Shown: positions 18,124 to 27,981, counted from the first letter of the stretch. The stretch: 64,000 nt of DNA from Rhizobiales bacterium 2SD (GCA_005502805.1 SCMY01000007.1:310001-374000); one strand, 5' to 3'. Numbers and translations are program-made. The notes: generated by a model from the letters alone, not told the origin.

Positions 18124-20631
18124 TTACCGCAGCACCGACATCGCCGACGAAGGCGGCAGCATGTCGTGTGCGGCCATGTCGTGGGCCGGGCGCGAAACAG
18201 GCTCAGGCGGAACCGGCTGGATCCGGGTCGCCGGCGAGCCGGACGGGCCGCTATGCGTCGGCGCCTCGGCGACCACGCCCTCCTCCTCCGGCGGCGTCAC
18301 CCGATCGCGCAGTTCGGCGATCGCACCATCGAGCGGATGGAAGCTGAAGCGGATCTTGTGCGTGCCGGCGGGGACCTGAACGGCGCGGAACAGGACATTG
18401 GCCTTGAGGATGTCGACCTGCTGGCCGTCGAGCTCCGCCTGCCACCAGGGGTGCCAGATGTCGTTGAGCACGACGAAGCCGGGCTGGGCGGTCGTGACCT
18501 CGATCTCGACCACCGTGTTGCGGTAACGCTTGAGCTTGATCTCGGCATTGGCCGCCACCGGCCCTTCCGGGACGCCGGGCTCCGGCTCCTGCTCGAGCAG
18601 GACGACCCGCTGGGGATCGGCGTCCGGCCATTGCCCGGCCGATTTCATGCCCTCGAAATCAGCGAGCTGCCAGCCGCCGACGAACATCACCCGCGGCAGC
18701 GCCCGCGGATTCTCGTAGATGTAGCCATCCTTGGTGTAAGCGACGAGCTTGAGGTCGCCGGCGCGCAACGAACGATCGACCTGGCCGATCGGCACGCGCG
18801 TCGCGATGTAGCGCAGGCCGAGGAAGTCGGCGAGGCGGCAGCGATAGGACGGGAACAACGGCGTGAACACACGCTCGCTCGGCGCGGCGATCGAATCGCG
18901 TGTACCGACCGCCTCGGAGAAATCGGCGAGCCGCAGCGGGTTGTAGCCCAGCGTGTGATCGAAGCCGTGGATCATGCCGGCATTCGGCCACTCGAAGCCC
19001 ATGCCGAGCAGCTCGACCCGGTCGCGCCGCGGTGAGTCCGGCGCCTGTATGGTGAGCTTTTTCAGGACGGCAACGGTCTCGTTCTTGGTCTCCGGCCGCA
19101 GCACGTCGTAGATTTCCGGTGCCAACGCCGTAGCTTCGTTCGGGCCATTATTGGCGGCGAGATCGGCAGCGACGACGCCGGTGACGATCAGGCTGGCGGC
19201 GAGCGGGGCCGCAGCGCCGCGCCAGCGCGTGAGCAGGACGAGAAGCAGGAGCGCGCTCGCGAACCAGGCCGCAGCCGTCGCGCTCGGCAGGATGGCCTCG
19301 TTGAGGTGCCCGGCCTGGCGCGCCACCACCAGGGCGACACCGATCAGCAGGGCGATCGCGCCCGCGCCGATGCCGAGGTCGCGCCAGATCGCGCCCGGCT
19401 TTTCCTCGCGCAGAAGGCGGTGCAGCAGGTAGCCGGAGAGCACGGCGCCGAGCCCGCCGATCAGGAAGGTGGCATCGGCTGGCCGCCGGAACACCTTGAC
19501 GCCCGGCAGATAGTCATAGGCGAGATGGAAGACGGGCGTGTAGCGGCCAAGCGCGAACAGCACCATCAGCACGAATAGGATGCTGTACGACCGGATCGCC
19601 CTGTCCCAGAGCCATCCACGCGTCAGCCCTGGCACGACTAGCAGCAGGAAGGGCAGCGCCCCGAGATAGACCTGCCCCATGTTCTTCGAAAGGAAGAGCT
19701 CCTTGGCGTTCCAGTCCGGGCTGTAGGGCCCCCAGAACTCCGTCGCCGGATCGCGCACACCGAACAGGTCGCCGACGAAGGCGGTCAACAACGAGGCCGG
19801 ATGGAGCGAGCCCCGGCCCGCCTCGGCAAGATCGATCACCGGCCGGGTCGTGGCCTCGGCGAAGAGCCAGGTCCAGAGCAGAGGCACGGCGATGGTGACG
19901 ATGCCGGCGAAACAGGCGGCCGCGATCGGCGCAAGGCTCTCGCGGAAACCGGCCCTGCCCTCGGAGAGCCAATAGGCCACGACCATGCCGATCAGGATAT
20001 AGGCGCCGAGCAACGCGACCTGATCGGGCTCCAGAACCATCATGCCGGCGGCGAAGCCGGCGAGCAGCCCATAGCGCAACGAGGCGCGCTGCAGCATCCG
20101 CGCCGTCAGCCAGAAGGCGAGACCGAAGAAGGCGAAGCTGGCGATCTGCCCGACATGCTGGATGCGCCAGGCCGCCGAGGCCCCGAAGGCGAAGACCAGC
20201 GCCGCCAGCAGCGCCCCGGCCGGATGCCAGTTGCGATCGCGGAAGAACATAAGCATGGCGAGCCCGCCGACCAGCAGATGCGCCAGCACATAGGCATCGA
20301 CTGCGCGGAAGCTGGGCGAGGGATTGAACAGCGCCAGCAGGATCGCCGGCGAGAAGATCAGCGATTGCGGATCGGCGACCTGCGGCGAACCGGCGAAGAC
20401 GTTATGCGTCCAGAACGGCGACTGGCCCGAATGCAGCGCCTGCGCCAGAAACTGGATCTGCGCCTGGAAATGCGCCTTGGCGTCGAACGGAATCGTCACC
20501 GCCCCCGACAGCCAGGGCCAGCACAGCGCCACCCAGGCGCAACAGAACAGCGCGGCCGCCAGCCAGTAGCTGGAGCCCGATCTCCAAACCGCTTTCAACT
20601 GGACCCCCAAGGCCCCTGGCGCACCCGGCAC
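18124..20631 (-). CDS. YfhO-type multispanning membrane protein
   Basis: An 835-residue protein with about a dozen hydrophobic helices in the first 510 residues and a C-terminal soluble domain. The N-terminal loop (GSPQVADPQSLIFSP after the first helix) and the periplasmic segment rich in Trp and Tyr resemble the YfhO/GT-C glycosyltransferase class, which decorates cell-wall polymers or lipids with sugars. The C-terminal region (VVEIEVTTAQPGFVVLNDIW, WWQAELDG) is the beta domain found in that family. The start is uncertain: GTG 20631 is used. The acidic, proline-rich tail after about residue 790 looks disordered. Confidence 0.75.
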   Translation of the reverse strand: MPGAPGALGVQLKAVWRSGSSYWLAAALFCCAWVALCWPWLSGAVTIPFDAKAHFQAQIQFLAQALHSGQSPFWTHNVFAGSPQVADPQSLIFSPAILLALFNPSPSFRAVDAYVLAHLLVGGLAMLMFFRDRNWHPAGALLAALVFAFGASAAWRIQHVGQIASFAFFGLAFWLTARMLQRASLRYGLLAGFAAGMMVLEPDQVALLGAYILIGMVVAYWLSEGRAGFRESLAPIAAACFAGIVTIAVPLLWTWLFAEATTRPVIDLAEAGRGSLHPASLLTAFVGDLFGVRDPATEFWGPYSPDWNAKELFLSKNMGQVYLGALPFLLLVVPGLTRGWLWDRAIRSYSILFVLMVLFALGRYTPVFHLAYDYLPGVKVFRRPADATFLIGGLGAVLSGYLLHRLLREEKPGAIWRDLGIGAGAIALLIGVALVVARQAGHLNEAILPSATAAAWFASALLLLVLLTRWRGAAAPLAASLIVTGVVAADLAANNGPNEATALAPEIYDVLRPETKNETVAVLKKLTIQAPDSPRRDRVELLGMGFEWPNAGMIHGFDHTLGYNPLRLADFSEAVGTRDSIAAPSERVFTPLFPSYRCRLADFLGLRYIATRVPIGQVDRSLRAGDLKLVAYTKDGYIYENPRALPRVMFVGGWQLADFEGMKSAGQWPDADPQRVVLLEQEPEPGVPEGPVAANAEIKLKRYRNTVVEIEVTTAQPGFVVLNDIWHPWWQAELDGQQVDILKANVLFRAVQVPAGTHKIRFSFHPLDGAIAELRDRVTPPEEEGVVAEAPTHSGPSGSPATRIQPVPPEPVSRPAHDMAAHDMLPPSSAMSVLR

Positions 20632-20778
20632 GCAAGATCACGCGCCGATCACGCCGATGTGATCACGGTCGACGATGAAGGTTCCGCGATGAACCGAAAC
20701 TGAATGAACCTGAATGGAGCAGGTCAGCCCTTCGGCCCGGGGGCTGGGAGCGTCAACTTGCCGCGCCAGCAGCGGACC

Positions 20779-22029
20779 TTAGCGCTTCTGCGCCACCCAG
20801 GCGGCGAGCACGCGCCGTTCGTCCGCGGTCATGCCCGAGAGGTTGTTCGGCGGCATGGCATGGGTCAGCACCGCCTGCACGCCGATGGCGCGGCGCTGGC
20901 GGGCGATCAGCTCGGGCTCGTGCAGGTAGACGCCCTTGGGCGCGATCCCGATGCCGGGCCAGGACGGCTCCGGCGCATGGCACATGGCGCAGCGCCCGGT
21001 GACTATGTTGGCGACCTCCGGCGAAGGCGGCACGAGGCCGGCGAGCATCACGGGCTTCACCGGCTCCAGCGGCTTCAAGCCGAGCCGCTCGCGCCCGCCG
21101 GGCGAGGACGCCATCGCCACCCAGAAGGCGAGCCAGAGCGCCAGCGCCGCCACCGCCCAGGTCCACCACGGCGACTTGGCATGGTCGGCATGGCGGACAT
21201 TGTAGAAGTGCCGGATCAAGGCGCCGGCGACGATGATCAGGGCGACCAGGGCCGGGATCACCGCCGAATTGGCGTAGGTCACCGGGTAATGGTTCGCCAG
21301 CATCAGGAACAGCACCGGCAAGGTGATGTAGTTGTTGTGCAGCGAGCGCTGCTTGGCCTGCTTGCCGTATTTCGGATCGGGCACCTCGCCAGCGACCATC
21401 GCGGCGATGGTCTTGCGCTGGTTCGGCATGATCACGAAGAAGACGTTGGCCGACATGATCGTCGCCATCAGCGCGCCGGTATGGATCAGTGCGCCGCGCC
21501 CCGAGAACACCGAGGCGAAGGCCCAGCTCGCCGCGACGACATAGCCAAAGCCGAGCAGGCCGAGCACGACGTCGTTCTTGCCGAGCGGCGATCTGCAGAG
21601 CACGTCGTAGAACAGCCAGCCGCCGGCCAGAGCCGCAATGCCGATCGCGCCCGCCGCGAAGGGCGAGAGCGCCATCACCGCCGGATCGATCAAGTACAGC
21701 TCGGACTGGGCGTAATAGACCCAGACCAAGAGGAAGAAGCCGGAGATCCAGGTCCAGTAGGCCTGCCATTTGTGCCAGGTCAGCTCCTTCGGCAGCACCT
21801 CCGGCGCGACCAGATATTTGCGCATCGCATAGAAGCCGCCGCCATGGACCTGCCAGGCGAGGAACTGCGTCGGCTGGCCGGTTTCGGTCTTCGGCGCATC
21901 GGGCGCAGCCCGCAGCGAGGCGTCGAGATGGATGAAGAAGAAGGACGAGCCGATCCAGGCGATCGCCGCGATCACATGCAACCAGCGCAACAGCTGGCTG
22001 CCCCACTCCATCAGATAGGCCTCAAGCAC
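20779..22029 (-). CDS. puuD: Urate hydroxylase (urate oxidase), PuuD type, with C-terminal cytochrome c domain
   Basis: A 416-residue membrane protein. Residues about 1-300 carry eight or so transmembrane segments starting with LRWLHVIAAIAWIGSSFFFI, the PuuD/urate oxidase N domain. The C-terminal periplasmic domain has a haem c motif CAMCH near residue 345 and a methionine ligand in HAMPPNN. PuuD oxidises urate to 5-hydroxyisourate and passes electrons to the respiratory chain instead of making hydrogen peroxide. It is divergent from uraH with 149 bases between starts, so a shared promoter region is likely. Start GTG 22029 fits the family N-terminus; ATG 22011 is an alternative. Confidence 0.93.
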   Translation of the reverse strand: MLEAYLMEWGSQLLRWLHVIAAIAWIGSSFFFIHLDASLRAAPDAPKTETGQPTQFLAWQVHGGGFYAMRKYLVAPEVLPKELTWHKWQAYWTWISGFFLLVWVYYAQSELYLIDPAVMALSPFAAGAIGIAALAGGWLFYDVLCRSPLGKNDVVLGLLGFGYVVAASWAFASVFSGRGALIHTGALMATIMSANVFFVIMPNQRKTIAAMVAGEVPDPKYGKQAKQRSLHNNYITLPVLFLMLANHYPVTYANSAVIPALVALIIVAGALIRHFYNVRHADHAKSPWWTWAVAALALWLAFWVAMASSPGGRERLGLKPLEPVKPVMLAGLVPPSPEVANIVTGRCAMCHAPEPSWPGIGIAPKGVYLHEPELIARQRRAIGVQAVLTHAMPPNNLSGMTADERRVLAAWVAQKR

Positions 22030-22178
22030 CGGCAGGCTCCATGGAGAGCCGCAGGCGCGCGAATTGACAGGGCGGAATCCGGGAGGGAACTTGCATCGGA
22101 TTCCAGACTAGGTTCGCAGCCTTGGAAGGCAAGCGGCATTCCGCCCGGCGAACGCAGCAAACGGGGAAAGGATCAGGC

Positions 22179-22532
22179 ATGGGGCGTCTGTCGACGCATG
22201 TGCTCGACACGGTCAACGGCAGGCCGGCCGCGGGCGTCGAAATCGCACTCGACGCGCTGCTGCCCGACGGCAGCCGTAGCCGGATCGCCGATGCCGTGAC
22301 CAATGCCGACGGCCGCACCGATGCGCCCCTGCTCACCGGCACGCTGCCGGTCGGTAGCTATGAGCTGACCTTCGCGATCGGCGATTATTTCCGCCATCTC
22401 GGCACGAAACTGCCCGAGCCCGCCTTCCTCGATCTCGTGCCGATCCGCTTCGCCATCGCCGAGCCGGACGGGCACTATCACGTTCCCCTGCTCGCCTCGC
22501 CCTGGAACTACTCGACCTATCGCGGCAGCTGA
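22179..22532 (+). CDS. uraH: 5-Hydroxyisourate hydrolase
   Basis: A 117-residue transthyretin-like protein with all diagnostic motifs: RLSTHVLDT at the N-terminus (catalytic His), an Arg in the NADGRTD segment, and the C-terminal tetrapeptide YRGS. It hydrolyses 5-hydroxyisourate, the PuuD product, to OHCU. ATG 22179 gives the standard length; it is preceded by GGGGAAAGG. No periplasmic signal is present. Followed by the fused allantoinase-decarboxylase gene, so the next two steps are encoded in order. Confidence 0.95.
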   Translation: MGRLSTHVLDTVNGRPAAGVEIALDALLPDGSRSRIADAVTNADGRTDAPLLTGTLPVGSYELTFAIGDYFRHLGTKLPEPAFLDLVPIRFAIAEPDGHYHVPLLASPWNYSTYRGS

Positions 22533-22600
22533 AAACGGACCTGTCGCCAACGGCTTACGGGCCGCGCTTGAATCACGCTCGCATGGACTTGAATCGATCG

Positions 22601-24025
22601 ATGAACGCCTCCCCCTACCCGCGCGACCTCGTCGGCTATGGCCGCAATCCACCGCATCCGCACTGGCCGGGCGAGGCGCGCATCGCCGTGCAGTTCGTGG
22701 TCAATTACGAGGAAGGCGGCGAGAACTGCATCCTGCATGGCGATGCCGCCTCGGAGGCCTTCCTCTCCGAGATCGTCGGCGCCGCGGCCTGGCCCGGCCA
22801 GCGCCACATGAACATGGAGTCGATCTACGAATACGGCTCGCGCGCCGGCTATTGGCGGCTCTGGCGTATGTTCACTGAGCGGGACATGCCGGTCACGGTC
22901 TTCGCCGTCGCCTCGGCCCTGCAGCGATACCCTGAGATCGTCGCCTCGATGCAGGAAGCGGGCTGGGAGATAGCCACCCATGGCCTGAAATGGATCGACT
23001 ATCGCGACGCCTCCGCCGAGCTCGAACGCGAGCACATCCTCGAGGCGATCCGTATCCAGAGCGAGCTCGCGGGAGAGCGGCCGCTCGGCTGCTATCAGGG
23101 GCGGACCTCGGTCAACACGATCCCGCTGACCATGGCGGAAGGCGGCTTCCTCTACACCGCCGACGTCTATGCCGACGAACTGCCCTATTGGCTGAAGGGG
23201 CCGCACGGCCCGCAGCTCGCCGTGCCGTATACGCTCGACGCCAACGACATGCGCTTTGCGACGCCGCAAGGCTTCAACAGCGGCGACCAGTTCTTCGCCT
23301 ACCTGAGGGATAGCTTCGACACGCTCTATGCCGAGGGCGAGACCGCCCCGAAGATGATGTCGGTCGGCCTGCATTGCCGCCTCGTCGGCCGGCCCGGCCG
23401 CGCTGCCGCTCTCGCCCGCTTCCTCGACTATGTCCAGAGCCATGATCGCGTCTGGGTCGCGACCAGGCTCGACATCGCCCGCCATTGGGTGAGGACGCAT
23501 CCGCCGCAAGGCGGTTACCAACCCTCGCGTTTGCCGCAGGCGCTGTTCACCGAGGTCTATGGCCGGGTCTGGGAGCATTCGCCTTGGATCGCCGAGCAGA
23601 CCTACGCAGCCGGACTCTCGCCAACGCAGGACAACGCTGAAGGCCTGCATGCCGCGATGGTCGCAGTGATGCGCAAGGCTTCGCGTGAGCGGCAGAAAGC
23701 CCTGCTCGACGCCCATCCCGACCTCGCCGGCAAGATCGCCGCGGCCGGCGAGCTGACGCCGGAATCCGCCAGCGAACAGGGTTCGGCAGGGCTCGACCGG
23801 CTGACCTCGGACGAGCGCGCCCGCTTCACCGCATTGAACGAGGCCTACAAGGCCCGCTTCGGCATCCCCTTCATCCTCGCGGTCAAGGGGCTGACGAAGG
23901 CCGACATCCTCGCCTCCTTCGAGGAACGACTGAAGAGCACGCCGGAACAGGAATTCGCGACCGCGCTCACCCAGGTCGAGAAGATCGCCCTGATCCGCCT
24001 GAAGGACCTGTTGCCGGCAGGCTAG
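22601..24025 (+). CDS. puuE-uraD: Bifunctional allantoinase (PuuE) / OHCU decarboxylase (UraD) fusion
   Basis: A 474-residue fusion. Residues 1 to about 305 are a PuuE-type allantoinase of the polysaccharide-deacetylase (NodB) fold: YPRDLVGYGRNPPHPHWPG, then FVVNYEEGGEN, MESIYEYGSRAG and EIATHGLKWIDY. Residues about 315-474 are an OHCU decarboxylase with HPDLAGK near 371 and NEAYKARFGIPFI near 420. UraD makes S-allantoin from OHCU, and PuuE opens it to allantoate, so one polypeptide performs two consecutive steps. ATG 22601 matches the family N-terminus; ATG 22583 is also possible. Its stop overlaps the stop of the opposing VOC gene at the sequence CTAG (24022-24025). Confidence 0.92.
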   Translation: MNASPYPRDLVGYGRNPPHPHWPGEARIAVQFVVNYEEGGENCILHGDAASEAFLSEIVGAAAWPGQRHMNMESIYEYGSRAGYWRLWRMFTERDMPVTVFAVASALQRYPEIVASMQEAGWEIATHGLKWIDYRDASAELEREHILEAIRIQSELAGERPLGCYQGRTSVNTIPLTMAEGGFLYTADVYADELPYWLKGPHGPQLAVPYTLDANDMRFATPQGFNSGDQFFAYLRDSFDTLYAEGETAPKMMSVGLHCRLVGRPGRAAALARFLDYVQSHDRVWVATRLDIARHWVRTHPPQGGYQPSRLPQALFTEVYGRVWEHSPWIAEQTYAAGLSPTQDNAEGLHAAMVAVMRKASRERQKALLDAHPDLAGKIAAAGELTPESASEQGSAGLDRLTSDERARFTALNEAYKARFGIPFILAVKGLTKADILASFEERLKSTPEQEFATALTQVEKIALIRLKDLLPAG

Positions 24026-24420
24026 AGCGCATTCGTCTTCTTCCGCCCGGCCGGATCAACCATGCGAGCGAGCCACCAGCTCGTCCCGGCCGGGTCCTTG
24101 ACCCCGCCGCGGCGATCGCCGTCGCCCTTTTCTTCCGGCGCCTGGATCAGCGTGCCGCCAGCCGCCAGCGCCTTCTCGATCAGCGCGTCGGGATCGGCGA
24201 CATAGACATGGACATGGCATTCCGGCCCGCCCGGCGCCTCCCCGAGCATCACGATCGAATCGTCGATCCTGAACTCGGCATGCATGATCCCGCCATCCTC
24301 GCGCCGGGCGATGAAGCTGGGATCGGCGCCGAATACCGCCTTGGCGAAGGCGAGCGCCTGCTCGGCGTCGGCGACGAGGAGATAGGGCGAGACGGCGTTG
24401 TGCCCTTCGGGCTTGTGCAT
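24022..24420 (-). CDS. VOC-superfamily (PhnB/glyoxalase-like) protein
   Basis: A 132-residue protein with paired beta-alpha-beta-beta-beta modules typical of the vicinal oxygen chelate fold (SPYLLVADAEQALAFAKAVFGA; HVHVYVADPDALIEKA; VKDPAGTSWWLA). It most resembles PhnB-like glyoxalase/bleomycin-resistance proteins of unassigned function. It follows an SDR gene by 16 bases on the same strand, so the two form an operon. Start ATG 24420 gives the usual length. Confidence 0.85.
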   Translation of the reverse strand: MHKPEGHNAVSPYLLVADAEQALAFAKAVFGADPSFIARREDGGIMHAEFRIDDSIVMLGEAPGGPECHVHVYVADPDALIEKALAAGGTLIQAPEEKGDGDRRGGVKDPAGTSWWLARMVDPAGRKKTNAL

Positions 24421-24436
24421 GACATCCTCCTGTTCG

Positions 24437-25195
24437 TTAGAGCCCGCTGACCAGATGCCCGCCATCGACCGCGACCACCGCGCCGGTCATGTAGCGCCCC
24501 GCCTCCGAGCAGAGCAGCAAGAGCGGCCCGTCGAGATCGTCGAGCTCGCCGGCCCGTCGCATCGGAATGCGCTTCTTCAGTGCTTCGCCTGCATCGCCTG
24601 CGAAGAACTCGCGATTGATGTCGGTGACGATATAGCCCGGCGCCAGCGCATTGACCCTGATCGCGTGCCGCGCCCATTCCAGCGCCAGCGCCTTGGTCAT
24701 CTGGATCAGCCCGGCCTTGGAGATCGCATAGGGCGCGACCCGGCCGGCGACGCGCTCGCCGAGAATCGAGGCGATGTTGACGATCACACCGCCCTTCTGC
24801 TCGGCCATGATCTTCGCCGCCGCCTGCGCCGCGAAGAAGCAGCCCTTCAGGTTGACGTCGATCTGGCTGTCCCATTGCGCCTCGCTGACCGCGAGCGCCT
24901 GTTCCGTCTCGCCGACGCCGGCATTGTTGACGAGCACGTCGAGTCCGCCGAGCAGCCTGGCTGCCTCGATGACACCCACCTCGATCGCGGCGACCGAACT
25001 CACATCTAGCGCCAGCGGCACGACCTTGCCGGGCAGACCTTCGCAAGCACTCGCCAATTCCTGAAGCCGCTCGGTCCGGCGCGCAGCAGCGGCGACCAGC
25101 GCGCCCTTGCCCGCGAATAGCCGGGCGAAATGCGCGCCGAGCCCTGAGGAGGCGCCCGTCACCAGAACCCGCTTGCCCCTGAGATCGTCGAACAT
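24437..25195 (-). CDS. SDR-family oxidoreductase
   Basis: A 252-residue classical short-chain dehydrogenase: cofactor motif TGASSGLG (residues about 14-21), NNAG near 94, catalytic Ser in IASILG and YAISK (Tyr-x-x-x-Lys) near 160. C-terminal GAVVAVDGGHLVSGL is typical. NAD(P)H-dependent reduction or oxidation of an unknown alcohol or ketone. ATG 25195 is preferred to the longer open frame, whose extra N-terminus is not SDR-like. First gene of a two-gene leftward operon with the VOC protein. Confidence 0.88.
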   Translation of the reverse strand: MFDDLRGKRVLVTGASSGLGAHFARLFAGKGALVAAAARRTERLQELASACEGLPGKVVPLALDVSSVAAIEVGVIEAARLLGGLDVLVNNAGVGETEQALAVSEAQWDSQIDVNLKGCFFAAQAAAKIMAEQKGGVIVNIASILGERVAGRVAPYAISKAGLIQMTKALALEWARHAIRVNALAPGYIVTDINREFFAGDAGEALKKRIPMRRAGELDDLDGPLLLLCSEAGRYMTGAVVAVDGGHLVSGL

Positions 25196-25319
25196 GCCGT
25201 GCGCCTCCCTTGCCGTCGGAGGGGACAATGCCACGCCGCAGCGGTCAACCTCGCCGCCCCGGAACCCCGCCGCCGCCCGAGCGTTTTCTGCCGAGGACCA
25301 TTTCGGATGGGGGATACCC

Positions 25320-25502
25320 ATGTTTCGCATTCTTCTGGTGATCGCGATCATCGCGATCGGCTACGACGCCATCGTCCACCAGGGCGCTTACACGCGCGAC
25401 CTCTGGTACAAGGCGGTCGGAGCGACCGAGCGCGTCGTCGACGAGGCCAAGCGCGTCGGCGAACGCGCCCCGGATGAACCGCCGCGCTCGCAAATGAATT
25501 GA
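25320..25502 (+). CDS. Small membrane-associated hypothetical protein
   Basis: A 60-residue protein: one hydrophobic N-terminal helix (FRILLVIAIIAIGYDAIV) followed by a charged tail (TERVVDEAKRVGERAPDEPP). The sequence looks like a bitopic inner-membrane peptide. Similar unassigned small proteins are common in Hyphomicrobiales. Its promoter would lie in the gap divergent from the SDR gene. Function unknown. Confidence 0.6.
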   Translation: MFRILLVIAIIAIGYDAIVHQGAYTRDLWYKAVGATERVVDEAKRVGERAPDEPPRSQMN

Positions 25503-25510
25503 GTTACGCC

Positions 25511-25540
25511 GTCATGCTCGCCCTTGTGGCGAGCATGACG
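25511..25540. repeat. Intergenic palindromic repeat, family A (copy 2b, single hairpin)
   Basis: GTCATGCTCGCC, loop, GGCGAGCATGAC, then CG. The first 26 bases are identical to the beginning of the copy at 33011. It sits between the converging ends of the small membrane protein gene and the helicase gene, where it could terminate both. Confidence 0.75.
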
Positions 25541-25553
25541 GAAAAGCACGGCC

Positions 25554-26999
25554 TCAGGCCGCCTCCCTTGCCAGCGCCGCCCGCTCGACTTCCCCGGCGA
25601 TCGCATCGAGCAGCGCCGTCTCGTCGCCGGCGAGCCCCTCCATCGCCGCCATGCGGGCAAGCACGGTCGCGGCGACCTTTTCCTCGACCGTATCCTCGGC
25701 ATAGGCGTAGAAGATCGTCGCGTGCTGGCCGTCGCGATGGCAGCGCCCCTCGATCTGCTGCAGCTGGATCGCGCTGTGGCGCAGGTCATGGACGACGAGC
25801 GCCCGCTCGCGCTCGCCGCCCGGCTTCTCGGCCTTATGCAGCGAGATCGACTCGGTCACGGTGAAGACGACAGCGTCGAGCTTGCCGGTCTGGAAGGCGA
25901 TCCGCGTCGCCTCATTGGCTTCGCCGGAATATTCGCCGGTGATCGAGCCGACGCGCCAGCCCTTGCCTGAGAGCTTCTCGGCCAGCATCGCCCCGGTTTC
26001 GAGAAAGGCGACCGAGATCGCGACCTGCTCGTCATTCTCCAGCAGGTCCTGGCAGAATTCGGCCGTGCCGGCGGTGCGCAGCAGGCTCGCCTTCTGGCGA
26101 AAGCGCAGATCGGCTGCCCAGCCGGCCGGCTTGCGGGTCGAGCCACCCGCAAGGCCGAGCTCGCGCCGGAACTCGCGCCAGGTCGCGTCATAGAGTTTGC
26201 GTTCGGCGCTATCGAGCGCGACGGGAGCGAGCTCGCGCTGCACCTCTGGCCAGCCGGCGATCTCCTCCGGTCGGCGACGCAAACCGATGGCGTTGCTCCC
26301 GCGATAGAGCAGGTCCGCCATCACCTTGCGGTCGCTCTCGTTCGGTTCCCAGCTCCAGTTCTTCCAGCGCCCCTTGGCCTTGCCGATCCTGAGCCGCTTC
26401 ATCAGCGCCCGGAAGCCGTCGAGGTCGCCGCCGGGCGCGCCCGTCGCATCGGCCAGCAGGCGCGCCAGATAGGACAGCTCATGCGGCGCCTGCCCTGCCG
26501 TCGCGCTCATATAGATCGTGAACTGCGCCGCAGCCGCCATCTGCCGGCAGACCAGTCCCTGCTGCGAGTTCGGATTGCGGATGCGATGCGCCTCGTCGAT
26601 CACCACCAGCGGCCAGACCCGCTTCGGCGTGCCGTGCTTGGCGAGCTCGTTGTTCTTCGCCCGGGTCGAGCGCTTGTTCGAAGCCGGCGGCGGCGCCAGC
26701 AGCGATTTCGTCCGCTCGAAATTCATCAAGGTCAGCTTCTTCGCCGGCAAGCCGGCATGGGCGATGGTGCGCCGCCATTGCGGGATCGCGCCTTTCGGGC
26801 AGATCACCAGCACCTCCTGCTCCGGCATGGCGGAGATGGCGAGCCAGGCCGAGAGCGTCTTGCCGAGGCCGGTCAGGTCGCCGAGCAGGAAACCCGGCTT
26901 GCCGGCGGCACGCGCCGCCAGGATCGTATCGCGCGCGACGAGCTGATGCGGATGCGGCACCATGATCTCGGGCGCATCGCCCTTCGCCGCAACGCTCAT
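25554..26999 (-). CDS. SNF2-like DEAD/DEAH helicase
   Basis: A 481-residue superfamily 2 ATPase. Motif I is [11 protein letters not shown] near residue 42, motif [10 protein letters not shown] near 136, motif III MSATAG near 165, and motif [13 protein letters not shown] near 430, so both RecA-like lobes are present. The sequence resembles compact SNF2-type helicases common in phages and in some bacterial chromosomes. Its start ATG 26999 overlaps the stop of the LysR gene by four bases (ATGA). The frame stays open far upstream, but that part is the shadow of the LysR gene. No nuclease, methylase or other defence gene is adjacent. Role unknown. Confidence 0.85.
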   Translation of the reverse strand: MSVAAKGDAPEIMVPHPHQLVARDTILAARAAGKPGFLLGDLTGLGKTLSAWLAISAMPEQEVLVICPKGAIPQWRRTIAHAGLPAKKLTLMNFERTKSLLAPPPASNKRSTRAKNNELAKHGTPKRVWPLVVIDEAHRIRNPNSQQGLVCRQMAAAAQFTIYMSATAGQAPHELSYLARLLADATGAPGGDLDGFRALMKRLRIGKAKGRWKNWSWEPNESDRKVMADLLYRGSNAIGLRRRPEEIAGWPEVQRELAPVALDSAERKLYDATWREFRRELGLAGGSTRKPAGWAADLRFRQKASLLRTAGTAEFCQDLLENDEQVAISVAFLETGAMLAEKLSGKGWRVGSITGEYSGEANEATRIAFQTGKLDAVVFTVTESISLHKAEKPGGERERALVVHDLRHSAIQLQQIEGRCHRDGQHATIFYAYAEDTVEEKVAATVLARMAAMEGLAGDETALLDAIAGEVERAALAREAA

Positions 27000-27946
27000 G
27001 CCTGCCGGGCCTCCGGAACCGCAGCCCGCTCGGTCGCCATGGTCGCGAGAGTATCGGCCTGCTGCAGCTCCTCGATCAGCGCCCCCATGAAATTGGTCAC
27101 CACCTTGGGCAGGGCCCGGCCGGACATGCTCTGGATCTGCAGGCTGCGTGGCGGCAAGTCGCCATCCTTCAACGGCAGCGCCACCACCGAGCCGTCGCGG
27201 ATCGAGGCGCCGAAGGAGATCGAGCTGGCGAACATCACGGCCCCGCCGAGTTTGCAGAAATGGCGCAGGCTCGCGACATTGGTCGAGGTCAGCACGGCAT
27301 CGACGGTGAGGCCGCGCGCCGAGAAATAGATGTCCACGATCTTGCGCACCGTCGCCTCGCTGTCGAGCACCGCGACCGGGTGGACGAAGATGTCCTCGAT
27401 CCTGATCGATTCCTTTGCCGCAAGCGGATGATGCGGCGCGACGAAGGCATAGGTCCGCGCCGCACATTGCCAGTTGATGGTGACGCCGCGCTCCTGCTGC
27501 AGAACGAAGGTCAGGCCGAGATCGATCGTGCCGGTGCGGACATGCTCGGTGACGACCTGCGGCGACATCACCTTGACGTCGAAGGCGACGTCCGGGTGCT
27601 GCTGGCGGAAGGCGAAGATCACCTCGGGGATGAAGCTGACGGCAAAGCCCTCGGTGACGCCGAGCCGGATCAGGCCCTTGCTGGCGCCGCGCAATTCGCG
27701 GATCTCGCTGACGACCTGCTCGCTCTCCAGTTCGAGCCGCTGGGCGTAGGCCGCGAGCGTCTGCCCCGCCTGGGTCAGGATCATGCCGTGCGGGCGCCGC
27801 TCGAACAGCGCAGCGTCCAGCTCCTTTTCGAGATTGGCGATCTGACGGCTGACGGCAGAGCCGGCGACGCGCAGGCGCTGCGCCGCGGCGCTGATCGAGC
27901 CGGTTCGCACGACCGCCAGGAAATACCGCAAGGCCGGAGTCTGCAT
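26996..27946 (-). CDS. LysR-family transcriptional regulator
   Basis: A 316-residue LTTR: winged HTH in residues 1-60 ([20 protein letters not shown], then [18 protein letters not shown]) and a periplasmic-binding-protein-like effector domain from about residue 90. It is divergent from the peptide-type ABC transporter operon, the usual arrangement for an LTTR and its target, and a T-N11-A palindrome lies between them (27967-27981). Unusually, it is translationally coupled to a helicase gene downstream. Confidence 0.92.
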   Translation of the reverse strand: MQTPALRYFLAVVRTGSISAAAQRLRVAGSAVSRQIANLEKELDAALFERRPHGMILTQAGQTLAAYAQRLELESEQVVSEIRELRGASKGLIRLGVTEGFAVSFIPEVIFAFRQQHPDVAFDVKVMSPQVVTEHVRTGTIDLGLTFVLQQERGVTINWQCAARTYAFVAPHHPLAAKESIRIEDIFVHPVAVLDSEATVRKIVDIYFSARGLTVDAVLTSTNVASLRHFCKLGGAVMFASSISFGASIRDGSVVALPLKDGDLPPRSLQIQSMSGRALPKVVTNFMGALIEELQQADTLATMATERAAVPEARQA

Positions 27947-27966
27947 GGGCGTGCAGTAGCCGCCCC

Positions 27967-27981
27967 TTGCCGTCTCGGCAA
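27967..27981. promoter_or_regulatory. Candidate LysR-type operator (T-N11-A palindrome)
   Basis: TTGCCG, TCT, CGGCAA: a perfect 6-base dyad 20 bases upstream of the lysR start and 124 bases upstream of the divergent binding-protein gene. T27968 and A27980 satisfy the T-N11-A rule for LTTR boxes. Confidence 0.4.
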
